Positions 44,965-54,777 of a stretch of 64,000 nt of DNA are shown in pieces. Within the stretch, counting starts at the first letter, position 1, and the number at the start of each line of letters is the position of its first letter. The notes beneath the pieces are model-generated. The model was not told where the DNA came from and made no database searches. It worked only from the letters and a program-made list of their open reading frames with translations. This DNA is from Lentisphaeria bacterium (GTDB taxonomy: Bacteria > Verrucomicrobiota > Lentisphaeria > Victivallales > Victivallaceae), in the NCBI GenBank assembly GCA_017504435.1, contig JAFVRD010000040.1:106516-170515 (forward strand). Reading direction: 5' to 3'. A program made the translations under genes and the position numbers.

Positions 44965-47900
44965 TTAATCCCCTGCAGCAGCACTTTTACAGCGGCAGAT
45001 GGAAACATTTGACTGCGCAAACGCGCCAATTCAGCCGTCATAGCAGCCCATTGCGGAGGGATTTTCACTCCGGCACACTGACGAGCGGCACGCATAGCAG
45101 CAGTTTCATCTTTTTCATCCAGTGCGATCAACGCGGCTACGAGCATACCACTGCGGCTCGGAGGATGAAATTCCAACGTTTCTTTTGCACCGGAAATATT
45201 TCCTGCCCGCAACTGAGCCAATGCCAGATAAGGAACAAACTGCAAATGTTTCTCAGAAACTAACTTTTTATAATACCAGACCGCCGCCTGCCAATCTTTA
45301 CCGATTTCAGCTTCATTCGCCGCGCCATGCATAAAACGCATAACTTCCCGGCGGTGATCCAGCAAAGTCCCCAGCTGTTTTTCCAAATACGGTTCCGGAG
45401 CAGCTCCCAACAGCCGGGCGTTTTCATAAACCAATGCGGCTTCTCCCTTGCGGTCAGTAACCGAATCAGCCAGCAATCTGGCCAGTTCCAATTTTATTTC
45501 TGCAGATTCAGGAGCCAGACGACCGGCGGCGATCAAACGCTCTTCTGCGACAGCTCTATTGCCGGTTCCGGCATCAATCAATGCTGCACACATCAACACC
45601 GCAGCGTTATTTTTATGGCGCATCATCAACGGTTCAATCACACTTTTGGCATTGCCGAAACGCTGCAATTTCAATTGACAACGTGCCACGGTCAACGCCA
45701 GAGACAAATTATCCGGTTCTCCTGCCAACGCAGTACTCAAATGCGGTATGGCATCTGCATAACTGCCCCGGTTGAAAAGCAATATTCCCAATCTTAAATG
45801 TGCCGGTAAAAATTCCGGATCGATAGCCAATGCCTGACGATAATGCCAAACCGCCAATTCCATATTGCCGTCACTTTCTGCAATCACACCGTCAGAAGCG
45901 GCCTGTTCCGGGGAAATTTTTGCGGCGACTGCGACCGGAGCAGGAGAATTCTGTTGATTTTTTTCAGCCAGCAAACGATCTCTTTCTGCAGCAAGTTCTG
46001 CATTGAGCCGACTCAATGCACCCAATTCATCTTCCAGACGGGAGATTTTGGAAATGTCAATTTTATTCCGCAATTCAGCCGCAGAATTCTTTTTATAGTC
46101 GGCAAGTTCTGAATTCAACTTTTTCAACTCCGCCAATTCTTTTTCCTTAAAAGCCAATTCTTTGGCATAATTTCCAGCTTTGGCACTTATTTCGCCGAGT
46201 TTTGCTGCAAAAATCTCTTCTTTTGCGGCAAGTTCACTTTGCAATTTTTGAATCGTGTCATTTAACGGTCCCAACTGACTGGCAAGCTGCCGCACCCGCT
46301 GAGAATCGATTTCGGTATTTTTTCCACTTTGAATCAATCGCTGTTTCAAGCTGTCAAGTTCTGCGCTCTGATTGTTTATCAACGCCTGCAATTCGACATT
46401 GGTACGCCGCATCTTGGCAATTTCCTGATTTTCTTTTTTCAAGGCAGTCAACTTCTGCTCCAACGCAGATCGTTTATTCTGCATCTCCGCAATTTCGGAA
46501 TTTTTGCGCCGGGACTCATTCTCCAAACCGCTTATTTTTATTTTCAACTGAGCCAATTCTGACTCACGTCCCCTGATATGGTCCAATTCTTTTTCCAATT
46601 GGCGCAAACGCTGCAATTCTTTGGTAACTGCTTCCAATTCCACCAGACGACGCCGGGCAGTATCAAATTCAGCGGCCTTACTGCGAAGTATCCGCAATTC
46701 TTTCTGATCTTTAGAATATGCGTTTTTCAGCTCTTCTGAGAGCTGTTGAAGTTTGACCAATTCACCTTTCAGGCGATCAAGTTCCAACAACCGTAATTTA
46801 GCTTTTTCCAATTCGGCTTCTTTAGGTTTTGCTGCCATTGCCAGTAAACGGTTTTCTTTATTTTCTGCGGTCAAGGCATTGAAATCACGTTTCAAAGCAG
46901 TTAATTCATTCTCCCGCTGCCGCAGAATTTTTTCAACGTCGGCAACTCTTTTACGTAACTCAGCTGCCGCAATTTTTTCAGCCCGCAATGTCAAAATTTC
47001 CGCATCCAGAGATTTTGCCTTGCGTTCAGCATCAGCCAAAGTCCTCTTGCCGGATTCAAAATCATTGCGAACCGTAACCAATTCTTTTTGCAACGCAAGC
47101 AAATCATTTTCCAGTTTTATCCGGGTGTCTTTAGCGGTTGTTGCGGCTTTGAATTCTTCACTTTCACGTCTTTCCAAACGGGTCTGCAACTCTTTGATCC
47201 GTTCCGTATAAAGATTCACATCTTTTTCCAGACGTTGGCTGCGTTCGCGTAAATTAGTCAACTCAACGGCACTTACCTGAGCAGAAGAACGCTCACGGCG
47301 CAACTCATCTTTTACTGATGTCAACTCTTTTTCACACCGGGCCAACTCATCTCTGGTCAAACGGTACTGTTCCGCCAGACGCTCAAATTCGCTCTGATCA
47401 ACATTTTTCTTATCGCCCGAAATGTTCTTTTTATCAACGGCTGCAACGGAAACAGCCGGAATGTTTTTCACACGCTCTATTTCCGCATTTTTACGTTTCA
47501 ATTCATCTTCGGCACGCCGCAATGCATTCTCAACAGCATTAGTCCGCAACTGCGCTTCCTTGAACTGCTCCTGCAATTCTTCAAGCTGTTGTTCTGTTGC
47601 TTCGACCCGCTTGCGGTAGCGTTCTGAATCCATTTTTTCCCGGACAAGTTTCCGTTCCAATTCCGCAGCCGCACTGTTAGGTGAATTATGCTCCTGCAGC
47701 AAAGCATTATAACGTTTTTCCAACAATGCCAGTTTTTCTTCTGCAATGCGCCGATCCCGGATCAATGCGCTGATCTCGGTTTCAAAATTACGCTGCCGGC
47801 TCAACTCCTGTCTGACGTTGGCAACTTCAGCGCGAAGTTTCAGTATCTCCTGTTTGGCGTCAGAAATTTTTTTCTTTTCAACAACTACAAAATTCTCCGT

Positions 47901-48281
47901 TTGGTCGGATGGATTTTCTTTCGCGACCTCTTTTTCAGTGGAAACAGTTTTGGGAATTTGTATTTCTACAACCGGCTCAGTGATCTTGGCACCGGTTTTC
48001 AACAAGCGGCGGATTTCTGTTAATTGACTTTCACAATCGCGAAGCCGGTCAGCTATCACCCGTTGATTCCAATCCGGACGGGCAGAACGTACTGCCAGAT
48101 AATTTTGACGTGCTTCTTCAAATTTTTCAACGGCTTCACTGTATCTGCCCCGTTCACGCAATGCTTCCCCCTGCTCAAAGTTTGTGTAGCCGGAACGCCA
48201 TGAATCCCACGGCGACGGTGCAGCAGACACTATTGATATACAAAACAATGTCACCAGCAAAAAAACTATCCGGAATCTCAT
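44961..48281 (-). CDS. Large exported coiled-coil/TPR protein
   Basis: 1106 residues. A signal peptide ('VFLLVTLFCISIVSAAP') is followed by a ~70-residue TPR-like segment ('GRYSEAVEKFEEARQNYL'), then about 700 residues of heptad-rich coiled coil dominated by Leu, Glu, Lys and Arg, and finally a TPR array from residue ~850 ('MELAVWHYRQALAIDPEFLPAHLRLGILLF'). No catalytic domain. It is probably a periplasmic scaffold or assembly factor. The ATG overlaps the hflX stop by 4 bases (ATGA). Confidence 0.8.
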   Translation of the reverse strand: MRFRIVFLLVTLFCISIVSAAPSPWDSWRSGYTNFEQGEALRERGRYSEAVEKFEEARQNYLAVRSARPDWNQRVIADRLRDCESQLTEIRRLLKTGAKITEPVVEIQIPKTVSTEKEVAKENPSDQTENFVVVEKKKISDAKQEILKLRAEVANVRQELSRQRNFETEISALIRDRRIAEEKLALLEKRYNALLQEHNSPNSAAAELERKLVREKMDSERYRKRVEATEQQLEELQEQFKEAQLRTNAVENALRRAEDELKRKNAEIERVKNIPAVSVAAVDKKNISGDKKNVDQSEFERLAEQYRLTRDELARCEKELTSVKDELRRERSSAQVSAVELTNLRERSQRLEKDVNLYTERIKELQTRLERRESEEFKAATTAKDTRIKLENDLLALQKELVTVRNDFESGKRTLADAERKAKSLDAEILTLRAEKIAAAELRKRVADVEKILRQRENELTALKRDFNALTAENKENRLLAMAAKPKEAELEKAKLRLLELDRLKGELVKLQQLSEELKNAYSKDQKELRILRSKAAEFDTARRRLVELEAVTKELQRLRQLEKELDHIRGRESELAQLKIKISGLENESRRKNSEIAEMQNKRSALEQKLTALKKENQEIAKMRRTNVELQALINNQSAELDSLKQRLIQSGKNTEIDSQRVRQLASQLGPLNDTIQKLQSELAAKEEIFAAKLGEISAKAGNYAKELAFKEKELAELKKLNSELADYKKNSAAELRNKIDISKISRLEDELGALSRLNAELAAERDRLLAEKNQQNSPAPVAVAAKISPEQAASDGVIAESDGNMELAVWHYRQALAIDPEFLPAHLRLGILLFNRGSYADAIPHLSTALAGEPDNLSLALTVARCQLKLQRFGNAKSVIEPLMMRHKNNAAVLMCAALIDAGTGNRAVAEERLIAAGRLAPESAEIKLELARLLADSVTDRKGEAALVYENARLLGAAPEPYLEKQLGTLLDHRREVMRFMHGAANEAEIGKDWQAAVWYYKKLVSEKHLQFVPYLALAQLRAGNISGAKETLEFHPPSRSGMLVAALIALDEKDETAAMRAARQCAGVKIPPQWAAMTAELARLRSQMFPSAAVKVLLQGIN

Positions 48282-49570
48282 TGCAAAAACTCCTCAAAAC
48301 GGTGTTGATATTTTTCCTGAATGGCAAAACGTAGATCCGCATGTCCATCAGAAGTATAATTTTCTTCATATACACTGCCGGTACTGTGTGCCAATGCGAT
48401 CAGATCATGGCGGTGCGGAGGAATAAGAGCATGCAGTAAATTGCGTGATTTACCGGCAAAATCAGCCAGAAAACGTTTCAAATCCTCCAACCCCTGCCCT
48501 GTTTCAGCAGATACATACAAAGCATCCGGAAACATATTACGCAAACGCACCAGGCGCAAACCGTCATTCTCCGGATCTATACGATCGCATTTATTAAAAA
48601 CGATTTTGATATTTTTTTCATCTGCACCAAGTTCTTTAAGCACCCCCAATGTGGTCTCCCATTCAGCATCAATATCTTCGCTGGAGACATCCAGCACCAG
48701 CAGTAATATATCTGCCAGAACTGCTTCTTCCAGAGTTGACTTGAAAGCTTCCACCAATTGATGCGGTAATTTGCGTACAAATCCGACCGTATCATTAAGT
48801 ACCATTTCCACATGTCCGGGCAATTCGATTTTGCGGGCGGTAGGATCCAAGGTTGCAAACAACTGATCTTTCACAAACACATTCGCGCCGGTCAAAGCAT
48901 TGAGCAATGAAGATTTCCCGACGTTGGTATATCCGACCAATGCGGCTTGTAAAACCGGACGGCGCAAACGTGATTTACGCTGGGCAGCACGTTGTTTGCG
49001 GACAACAGCCAATTCTTCATGCAATTGCTGTATCCGTCTGCGAAGCAACCGCTTATCGGTTTCCAACTGAGCTTCGCCTTCACCACGATTGGTACTGCCG
49101 CCGCCGCGCTGACGGGAAAAATGAGTCCACGCCCGCTGCAAACGCGGCAATGCATATTCAAGTCTGGCAAGTTCCACCTGCAAAACCGCTTCCCGGGTTT
49201 GCGCTCTGGATGCAAAAATTTCCAGAATAATCTCTTCTCTGCCCGCAACCGGACATTTTGCCAAACGCTCCCAATTTCGTTGCTGAGACGGAGTCAGTGC
49301 AGCATCGAACACCAGCAAATCCGCTTCACACTCCATGACCAATTGGGCAATTTCCTCTGCTTTGCCGGAACCGCAGCGGTAACGCACCTGATGATTACGC
49401 ACCCGGACAATTTCCGGAGTCAAAGGAACAATGTCCAGATTGCTCACCAATTCAGCAAGCTCATCAAGCTGTCCGGCAATCAATGCAGCATCTTCATCAT
49501 GCTCCTGAAAGCCAACTAAAAACGCGGTTTGTTCTTTCAGAGATGCAGATTCTTTTTCCAATTCGATCAA
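48278..49570 (-). CDS. hflX: GTPase HflX
   Basis: 430 residues. The N-terminal nucleotide-binding-like domain and a linker helix with 'RGGGSTNRGEGEAQLETDKR' precede the GTPase domain: 'VGYTNVGKSSLLNAL' (G1), 'FATLDPT' (G2), 'NDTVGFVRKLPHQLVEAFKSTLEEA' (G3) and 'NKCDRI' (G4). HflX splits stalled ribosomes under stress. The start appears to be TTG at 49570, bounded by an in-frame stop 15 bases upstream, with GGGG as the ribosome site. It is coupled to the coiled-coil gene. Confidence 0.93.
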   Translation of the reverse strand: MIELEKESASLKEQTAFLVGFQEHDEDAALIAGQLDELAELVSNLDIVPLTPEIVRVRNHQVRYRCGSGKAEEIAQLVMECEADLLVFDAALTPSQQRNWERLAKCPVAGREEIILEIFASRAQTREAVLQVELARLEYALPRLQRAWTHFSRQRGGGSTNRGEGEAQLETDKRLLRRRIQQLHEELAVVRKQRAAQRKSRLRRPVLQAALVGYTNVGKSSLLNALTGANVFVKDQLFATLDPTARKIELPGHVEMVLNDTVGFVRKLPHQLVEAFKSTLEEAVLADILLLVLDVSSEDIDAEWETTLGVLKELGADEKNIKIVFNKCDRIDPENDGLRLVRLRNMFPDALYVSAETGQGLEDLKRFLADFAGKSRNLLHALIPPHRHDLIALAHSTGSVYEENYTSDGHADLRFAIQEKYQHRFEEFLQ

Positions 49571-49588
49571 TGGAGTGTCCCCGGATTA

Positions 49589-50923
49589 TTATCTGTTTTT
49601 GCTTATTCTTGCAGTAACTTCCGCTTCATACGCATCCAAATCATCTATCATGATCTGTGCTACACCGGTTTTCATCGCGGCTTCGGCAACTTTACGCGCC
49701 ACATGCGGAACAACCCGGGGATCAAACGGTTTGGGAATAACCATATCGCGTTTCACTCCGGCAGGACCGTCAAAAAGACCATTGGCGGCATCGGCAGGAT
49801 ATGCTTTGACCAACACTTCTTTTATATCAGCAGGTATTTCTGCCGCGGCAAGCTCTGCCAAAGCAAAACTGGCAGCCAATTTCATCTCTTCATTGATATC
49901 ACTGGCACGCACATCCAGCGCACCTCTGAAAATACCGGGAAAACCAAGTACATTATTGATTTGATTCGGATAATCGCTCCGCCCGGTACCGGCAAGTGCG
50001 GCTCCGGCAGCAATGGCAACATCCGGGAATATCTCCGGAGTAGGATTGGCCATTGCAAAAACGATCGCATCTTTATTCATGGAACCGACCATTTCGGCAG
50101 TCACACAATTTGGCGCAGAAAATCCCAGGAATATATCTGCACCTTTGATCGCTTCACTCAAAGTACGCAAATCGGTATCTTTGGCAAACATTTTTTGCTC
50201 TTCGCTCAGATCGTTCCGTCCGGTATGCAATACTCCGTTGATATCACAAAGGATCATGTTTTCCAATTTTGCCCCGGCAGTCAAATAAAAACGGCTGCAT
50301 GCCAAACCGGCGGCTCCAGCTCCGTTCACTACAAAGCGGCATTCTTCGATCTTTTTGCCGACAACTTTCAATCCATTAAGGATCGCCGCCAGAGAAATGA
50401 TCGCGGTCCCGTGCTGATCATCGTGAAAAACCGGAATATTCATCCGTTTTTTCAAGGTTCGTTCCACCTCAAAACACGCAGGAGATGCGATATCTTCCAA
50501 ATTGATTCCACCAAATGACGGTTCCAAATGTTCCACCGCATCAATCAATTTTGCGGCATTTGTACGACCATTGTCGTTAAAAACTTTCCCCAGACATAAA
50601 GGGACAGCATCTATATCTGCAAAATGCTTGAACAATACAGCCTTGCCTTCCATTACCGGCATCCCGGCTTCCGGACCAATATTTCCCAATCCCAAAACAG
50701 CCGTTCCGTCACTGACGACCGCGACCATGTTACTGCGCGAAGTATAACGCCACACATCATCCGGATTATCTTTTATTGCCAAACAGGGTTGCGCCACTCC
50801 GGGAGTATATGCCAAACTGAGATCCTGAGCAGTAACACAAGATTTGGTTGCCACAACTGCAATTTTACCTGGTTTACCGTTTGCATGATATGCCAATGCC
50901 ATTTCTTTTACATCATTTGCCAT
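49589..50923 (-). CDS. maeB: NAD(P)-dependent malic enzyme
   Basis: 444 residues, the short form without a phosphotransacetylase domain. 'SLAYTPGVAQPC' (catalytic Tyr), 'RSNMVAVVSDGTAVLGLGNIGPEAGMPVMEGKAVLF' and 'GINLEDIASPACFEVE' (metal residues), then 'DDQHGTAIISLAAI' and 'VVNGAGAAGLACSRFYL' (Rossmann). It decarboxylates malate to pyruvate. An AAAGGA site precedes the ATG. It is followed by hflX after 18 bases, likely in one transcript, and complements the OadGAB pump and PEPCK. Confidence 0.95.
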   Translation of the reverse strand: MANDVKEMALAYHANGKPGKIAVVATKSCVTAQDLSLAYTPGVAQPCLAIKDNPDDVWRYTSRSNMVAVVSDGTAVLGLGNIGPEAGMPVMEGKAVLFKHFADIDAVPLCLGKVFNDNGRTNAAKLIDAVEHLEPSFGGINLEDIASPACFEVERTLKKRMNIPVFHDDQHGTAIISLAAILNGLKVVGKKIEECRFVVNGAGAAGLACSRFYLTAGAKLENMILCDINGVLHTGRNDLSEEQKMFAKDTDLRTLSEAIKGADIFLGFSAPNCVTAEMVGSMNKDAIVFAMANPTPEIFPDVAIAAGAALAGTGRSDYPNQINNVLGFPGIFRGALDVRASDINEEMKLAASFALAELAAAEIPADIKEVLVKAYPADAANGLFDGPAGVKRDMVIPKPFDPRVVPHVARKVAEAAMKTGVAQIMIDDLDAYEAEVTARISKNR

Positions 50924-50965
50924 AATTAAAAAGTCCTTTCTGTCACGATTCGTTTTCGCTGATTT

Positions 50966-51649
50966 TCATAATTCAGGACGTATATTCCACGCGGTGCACC
51001 GCCACTGTCCATCACAATGCTCATAAATACCATAAGCACCAGTGGCAAGTTTCAATGAACCTTCAAGCACACTGCCTGCAGGCAGGATCGCTTTGGAAAA
51101 ACGCGCAATACCATTGCTGGTAACTGCCACTACACACTTGCCGGAGAACCAGGTCAATACCTCTCCGGCAAAGTTCTGCCAATCTTTTTCCAATTGGGCA
51201 ACTCTGCCGGCAAGAAATTCCCATCCGGGCGGCAGTACGGCCTCGGAATCCCACTTTTTCAACACGGTTTTACCGGCTTCATATAAACGCTCCGGTGAAT
51301 TTTCTTCCGGAAACGCAGCTTTTCCCAAACGCAAAACCACCTCGTCTTCCGGCTTGCCATCATCATCGCCGTAATCCAATTCTGTCAAAAAATCAGCCAT
51401 AGACATCTGTGCTGCCGGATATGACTTCAATATTCCTTCCGCACTCTGCACCGTGCGCTGCAGCGGGGCATGAAAAATTGTATCAACACTCAAGCCTTTT
51501 GCCAACAGAGATTTTCCAACAGCCTCTCCTTGAAGCAAACCTTTTTCAGTCAAAGGAATATCTGTTGCACTGCCGACGCGCAAAATCGTATCACCTGAAT
51601 TGAAAGTGTTTCCGTGACGAACAACGATTAAACGGGTAATTTCACTCAT
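50966..51649 (-). CDS. Histidine phosphatase family protein
   Basis: 227 residues. It opens 'RLIVVRHGNTFNSGDTILRVGSATDIPLTEKG', with the phospho-accepting His in RHG. 'HAPLQRTVQSAE' follows, then 'EELDYGDDDGK'-type acid region ('TELDYGDDDG'), and 'VVAVTSNGIARF' replaces the usual 'VSHG' so the second catalytic His is not obvious. It may be a phosphoglycerate mutase-like or other phosphatase. The ATG at 51649 lies 1 base after the kdsB stop, so it is coupled to kdsB. The missing second His is worth checking. Confidence 0.72.
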   Translation of the reverse strand: MSEITRLIVVRHGNTFNSGDTILRVGSATDIPLTEKGLLQGEAVGKSLLAKGLSVDTIFHAPLQRTVQSAEGILKSYPAAQMSMADFLTELDYGDDDGKPEDEVVLRLGKAAFPEENSPERLYEAGKTVLKKWDSEAVLPPGWEFLAGRVAQLEKDWQNFAGEVLTWFSGKCVVAVTSNGIARFSKAILPAGSVLEGSLKLATGAYGIYEHCDGQWRCTAWNIRPEL

Positions 51650-51650
51650 T

Positions 51651-52490
51651 TTACAATAACTCTCCAGCCTTGGCAATCAATTTTTCTGCACGCAGCAAAT
51701 CCTCGGGACTGTCAACACCGCTGGTCGCGGCATCAAAACCTGCCGGATAATTTACCTCAACCATACGCACCGGAATGCCGTTTTCAATAAAACGGAGCTG
51801 TTCCAGCTGTTCCATTTTCTCATACTCACCCAATGGAGATTGAGAGAAAAACGCCAGTGCGGCAAATTTATAAGCATAAAGTCCAATATGACGGCACACC
51901 GGAGAATATACATTTTGTTCCATTAATTTTTCTTCACCGCGAATTGCCGGAATAATGTTCTTGGAAAACCATTTGGCATTGCCGTCACGACCGATGATAG
52001 CCGTCGTTCCGGAAAAAGGCGACTCTTTTTTAGATTCACGCAATGCCGCCAATGCCGCCCAATCCAAACGGGTGTATGCTGTTGCCACCATCGTATCCGG
52101 ATGCGCGTCAAATGCATCCAGCAAAGCATGAAGAAACTGCGGCGGACACAGCGGATTATCCCCCTGTAAATTGAGCAGCACTTCCGGACGCTCTTTGCGC
52201 GCCTCGGCAACCGCCCAGACACGATCCGAACCGGAACGGCAGCTGGATGGAGTGATTTCCACCGGAATATTATGTTTTTCACAATATTCAACGATCAACG
52301 CACTGCCTTCACCACTCCGTTCCGGCTCCTCGGTGGCAACAACTGCTTCACAATCATTCCGTCCGGCACAAACCGAAGCAGCTATATCCCAAACCCGCTG
52401 TAAAATAGCTTTGCCGGCAAGTTCCGCCAACGGTTTTCCGGGAAAACGTTTTGACCCATAACGAGCTGGTATTACAATCAAACTTTTCAT
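51651..52490 (-). CDS. kdsB: CMP-Kdo synthetase
   Basis: 279 residues, slightly longer than the usual ~250. 'VIPARYGSKRFPGKPLAELAGK' is the CTP-binding start, 'EITPSSCRSGSDRV' and 'LLNLQGDNPL' (metal Asp; the usual form is QGDEP) are diagnostic, and 'YKFAALAFFSQSPLGEYEKMEQLEQLRFIENG' closes the fold. It activates Kdo with CTP for lipopolysaccharide, so the organism makes a Gram-negative outer membrane. The ATG has only a distant AGGA. The Asn in QGDNP is an odd substitution. Confidence 0.92.
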   Translation of the reverse strand: MKSLIVIPARYGSKRFPGKPLAELAGKAILQRVWDIAASVCAGRNDCEAVVATEEPERSGEGSALIVEYCEKHNIPVEITPSSCRSGSDRVWAVAEARKERPEVLLNLQGDNPLCPPQFLHALLDAFDAHPDTMVATAYTRLDWAALAALRESKKESPFSGTTAIIGRDGNAKWFSKNIIPAIRGEEKLMEQNVYSPVCRHIGLYAYKFAALAFFSQSPLGEYEKMEQLEQLRFIENGIPVRMVEVNYPAGFDAATSGVDSPEDLLRAEKLIAKAGELL

Positions 52491-52520
52491 TTTTTTGCAA
52501 AATCCTATTGTATCAAAGAC

Positions 52521-52548
52521 AAAACGGGAGAAACCGGAGTTCCTCCCG
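52521..52548 (-). terminator. Terminator between the Ala/Pro-rich gene and kdsB
   Basis: CGGGAG (52525-52530) pairs with CTCCCG (52543-52548); inner bases AAC/GTT can extend it. On the minus strand TTTT (52524-52521) follows. A moderate terminator about 30 bases past the stop at 52577. Confidence 0.6.
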
Positions 52549-52576
52549 CATCTGAAATATTCCTGATTCAGACAAT

Positions 52577-53350
52577 TTACTTGGACAGACCGGGAATTTC
52601 AATAATCGTATCGTGTTCAAACTGCAGATAGTGAGCCGTTGTCAACAACGCGGTTCCCAATATCGCAACAAGTGCCAACGCAGCCGCGACAGTACAAAAA
52701 ATTGATGCAAAATCTTTTTTATCACTGTCAAATGCGACTTCAGGAACAGAACCAGTCTCTACCCCATCTGAAGTTTTGGAAGCTATCGGCGGAACCACCT
52801 TCGGAGCCGCAGCAGGAACAACCGGTTTCGGAGCGACCGGTTTCGGAGCCGCAGCAGGAACAGCCGGTTTCGGAGCGACCGGTTGCGGAGCCGCAGCAGG
52901 AACAACCGGTTTCGGAGCGATCACTTTCGGAGCCGGGCGTTGAATTTTTACCGTTCGATCATCAGCACCAGCTGGAGCTGCTGCTGCCGGAGCAACTGCA
53001 GGACGGATCACCACAGTTTTTCGGGTTCTGGTATCATCTTCCACCGGAGCTGCAGGTGCCGCCGTGACCGGAGCTGCAGGTGCCGCCGCGACCGGAGCTG
53101 CAGGTGCCGCCGCAACCGGAGCTGTGGGCACAGGAATTGCCGGACGCACAGGTTTCAGCTTCACCGTCTTGCGGGTCATGGTATCATCCCCATCTGAAAT
53201 GGGAGCGGAAACTGCCGGTGCAGCAGGAGCTGCTGTTGTTGCAGCAGAAACCTCAGGGGCGATTGCACGCAAACGCACGGTTTTACGGGTTCTGGTATCT
53301 TCTTCCATGGGAGCCTGATTGAGGGTATTGTTCTCGTCAGCCATTGCCAT
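52577..53350 (-). CDS. Ala/Pro-rich membrane protein with repeated TRKTV motifs
   Basis: 257 residues. Residues ~1-200 are low complexity, with many AAP and KPV units, broken by four related short motifs: TRKTVRLR, TRKTVKLKP, TRKTVVIRP and DRTVKIQRP, the first three preceded by an acidic Asp/Glu-Asp-Thr stretch. A single transmembrane helix ('IFCTVAAALALVAILGTALL') near the C-terminus and a short outer tail follow, so the long tail is probably cytoplasmic. The spaced Thr motifs might be phosphorylated or bound by FHA-type partners; that is inference. It is cotranscribed with the TPR gene, 44 bases apart. Confidence 0.7.
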   Translation of the reverse strand: MAMADENNTLNQAPMEEDTRTRKTVRLRAIAPEVSAATTAAPAAPAVSAPISDGDDTMTRKTVKLKPVRPAIPVPTAPVAAAPAAPVAAAPAAPVTAAPAAPVEDDTRTRKTVVIRPAVAPAAAAPAGADDRTVKIQRPAPKVIAPKPVVPAAAPQPVAPKPAVPAAAPKPVAPKPVVPAAAPKVVPPIASKTSDGVETGSVPEVAFDSDKKDFASIFCTVAAALALVAILGTALLTTAHYLQFEHDTIIEIPGLSK

Positions 53351-53394
53351 AATCCTTTCGTAACAAATTTATGTATATGATATATCTATTGTTA

Positions 53395-54777
53395 TCAACC
53401 TTGTAAAGCTTTCATACGTGCCGGGACATCGCGGTAATTTTCCATACTGATCGTTATCTGCCGGTAATACCCCAATGCACCATCTTTATCTCCGGTGCCT
53501 TCCAAAGCATTGGCAAGATAATACATGGCTTCACGTTTGTATTTATCCATTCGCGGCATTTCATTTACTGCGGTACGAAGCAGCTCCGCAGCCTTTTCAC
53601 AATTATTTTTCAGTAATTCACAACGTCCCAGATAAACCAGACTGCCACGACGTTTCTGAGGATTGTCCGCGACTGCAGTAAACGTAGCTTCAGCTTCATC
53701 AAACATACCGCGCTCAAACTGCAATTCACCCAAATCAAACTGCAGCTGCATATCATTGGGAAACATCTCTGCCCGCCGTACGGTATGACGCCAACGGTAA
53801 GAAGCGATTTCCTGTTCAAAGTCAGCAATTTGAGCTTCCGGATTTTCAAAACTTTCCGGATTGGCACGCAATTGTCTGATACCTTCATTAAGCTGAGCAA
53901 TATAAGCTTTTTCAATATGCTTATCCAACACAGGATCTGTAACGCCCAATTTATCAGCGACTGCCTGATATTCCTGCAGGGCCTCCTCGTATTTTTCAGC
54001 GACCATGTAAGCATCAGCAAGCTTGCGGCGCATATCAATAGAATCCTTTTTCCGCAATTCAGCAGTAAAACGGTCTATGAGCAGCTGAGCCTGAGCAGCA
54101 TCATGAATAGTTCCGTCCAATAACTGCTGGATCACCGCATCATCGGCATCAGCAGTATTGGCTTTGTTGCTTTTTGTATCATTGAATTTACCCCGTTCAA
54201 TACTGGCCAGAGCCATAGCAGAACGCAGTTCAGATTTATCAGCGAGAGTTTTTACTTGAAGTTTTGAAACCATCTCATGTTGGATTTTCAATGCGTCCAA
54301 CGCCTGACCATTTCTCTGCATAGCTTCGGCAAGCCGCTTCATCCGTCCGGGATTTCCGGGATGAAGTTTACACAATACGCCCAGTGCAGTTGCAGATGCC
54401 CACGGAGCCTCTGCCGCCTCAGCAGCACTAGCCAACACAGACAAAATCAGAGGATTATCCACGCAAAAAGCCAGACTCGGTTCACACATAGCCATCGCTT
54501 TTATCGGATTGACAAGGGAAACGATCTTCACCAGTGGAGCTTTGAAGACAGCCGCCAGCGATGCAATGACTTTGATCCCGCCACTTGTTTTTTTGAGTTT
54601 GCCAAGTTCATATTCGCGGATTTTATCAAAAAGCATGGGGACATCCGGATTTTTGCGGATGACCGGCAAAAGTATTCTGATCGCAGTATCAAAATCTTTG
54701 CTTGCTGCAAAACGGGCTGCCCGATTCAACGCATCCCGAACATAAATTTGTGCCTGACTTACCGTTTTCCGTTCCAT
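53395..54777 (-). CDS. TPR-repeat protein, unknown role
   Basis: 460 residues, no signal peptide. Helical repeats run throughout ('ADAYMVAEKYEEALQEYQAVADKLG', 'LGELQFERGMFDEAEATFTAVADNP', 'YYLANALEGTGDKDGALGYYRQI'), with a more hydrophobic stretch near residues 65-120 ('ASLAAVFKAPLVKIVSLV') that could be membrane-associated. The start at 54777 has AGAGAT. It is followed by the Ala/Pro-rich membrane protein and may work with it. No specific function can be assigned. Confidence 0.75.
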   Translation of the reverse strand: MERKTVSQAQIYVRDALNRAARFAASKDFDTAIRILLPVIRKNPDVPMLFDKIREYELGKLKKTSGGIKVIASLAAVFKAPLVKIVSLVNPIKAMAMCEPSLAFCVDNPLILSVLASAAEAAEAPWASATALGVLCKLHPGNPGRMKRLAEAMQRNGQALDALKIQHEMVSKLQVKTLADKSELRSAMALASIERGKFNDTKSNKANTADADDAVIQQLLDGTIHDAAQAQLLIDRFTAELRKKDSIDMRRKLADAYMVAEKYEEALQEYQAVADKLGVTDPVLDKHIEKAYIAQLNEGIRQLRANPESFENPEAQIADFEQEIASYRWRHTVRRAEMFPNDMQLQFDLGELQFERGMFDEAEATFTAVADNPQKRRGSLVYLGRCELLKNNCEKAAELLRTAVNEMPRMDKYKREAMYYLANALEGTGDKDGALGYYRQITISMENYRDVPARMKALQG

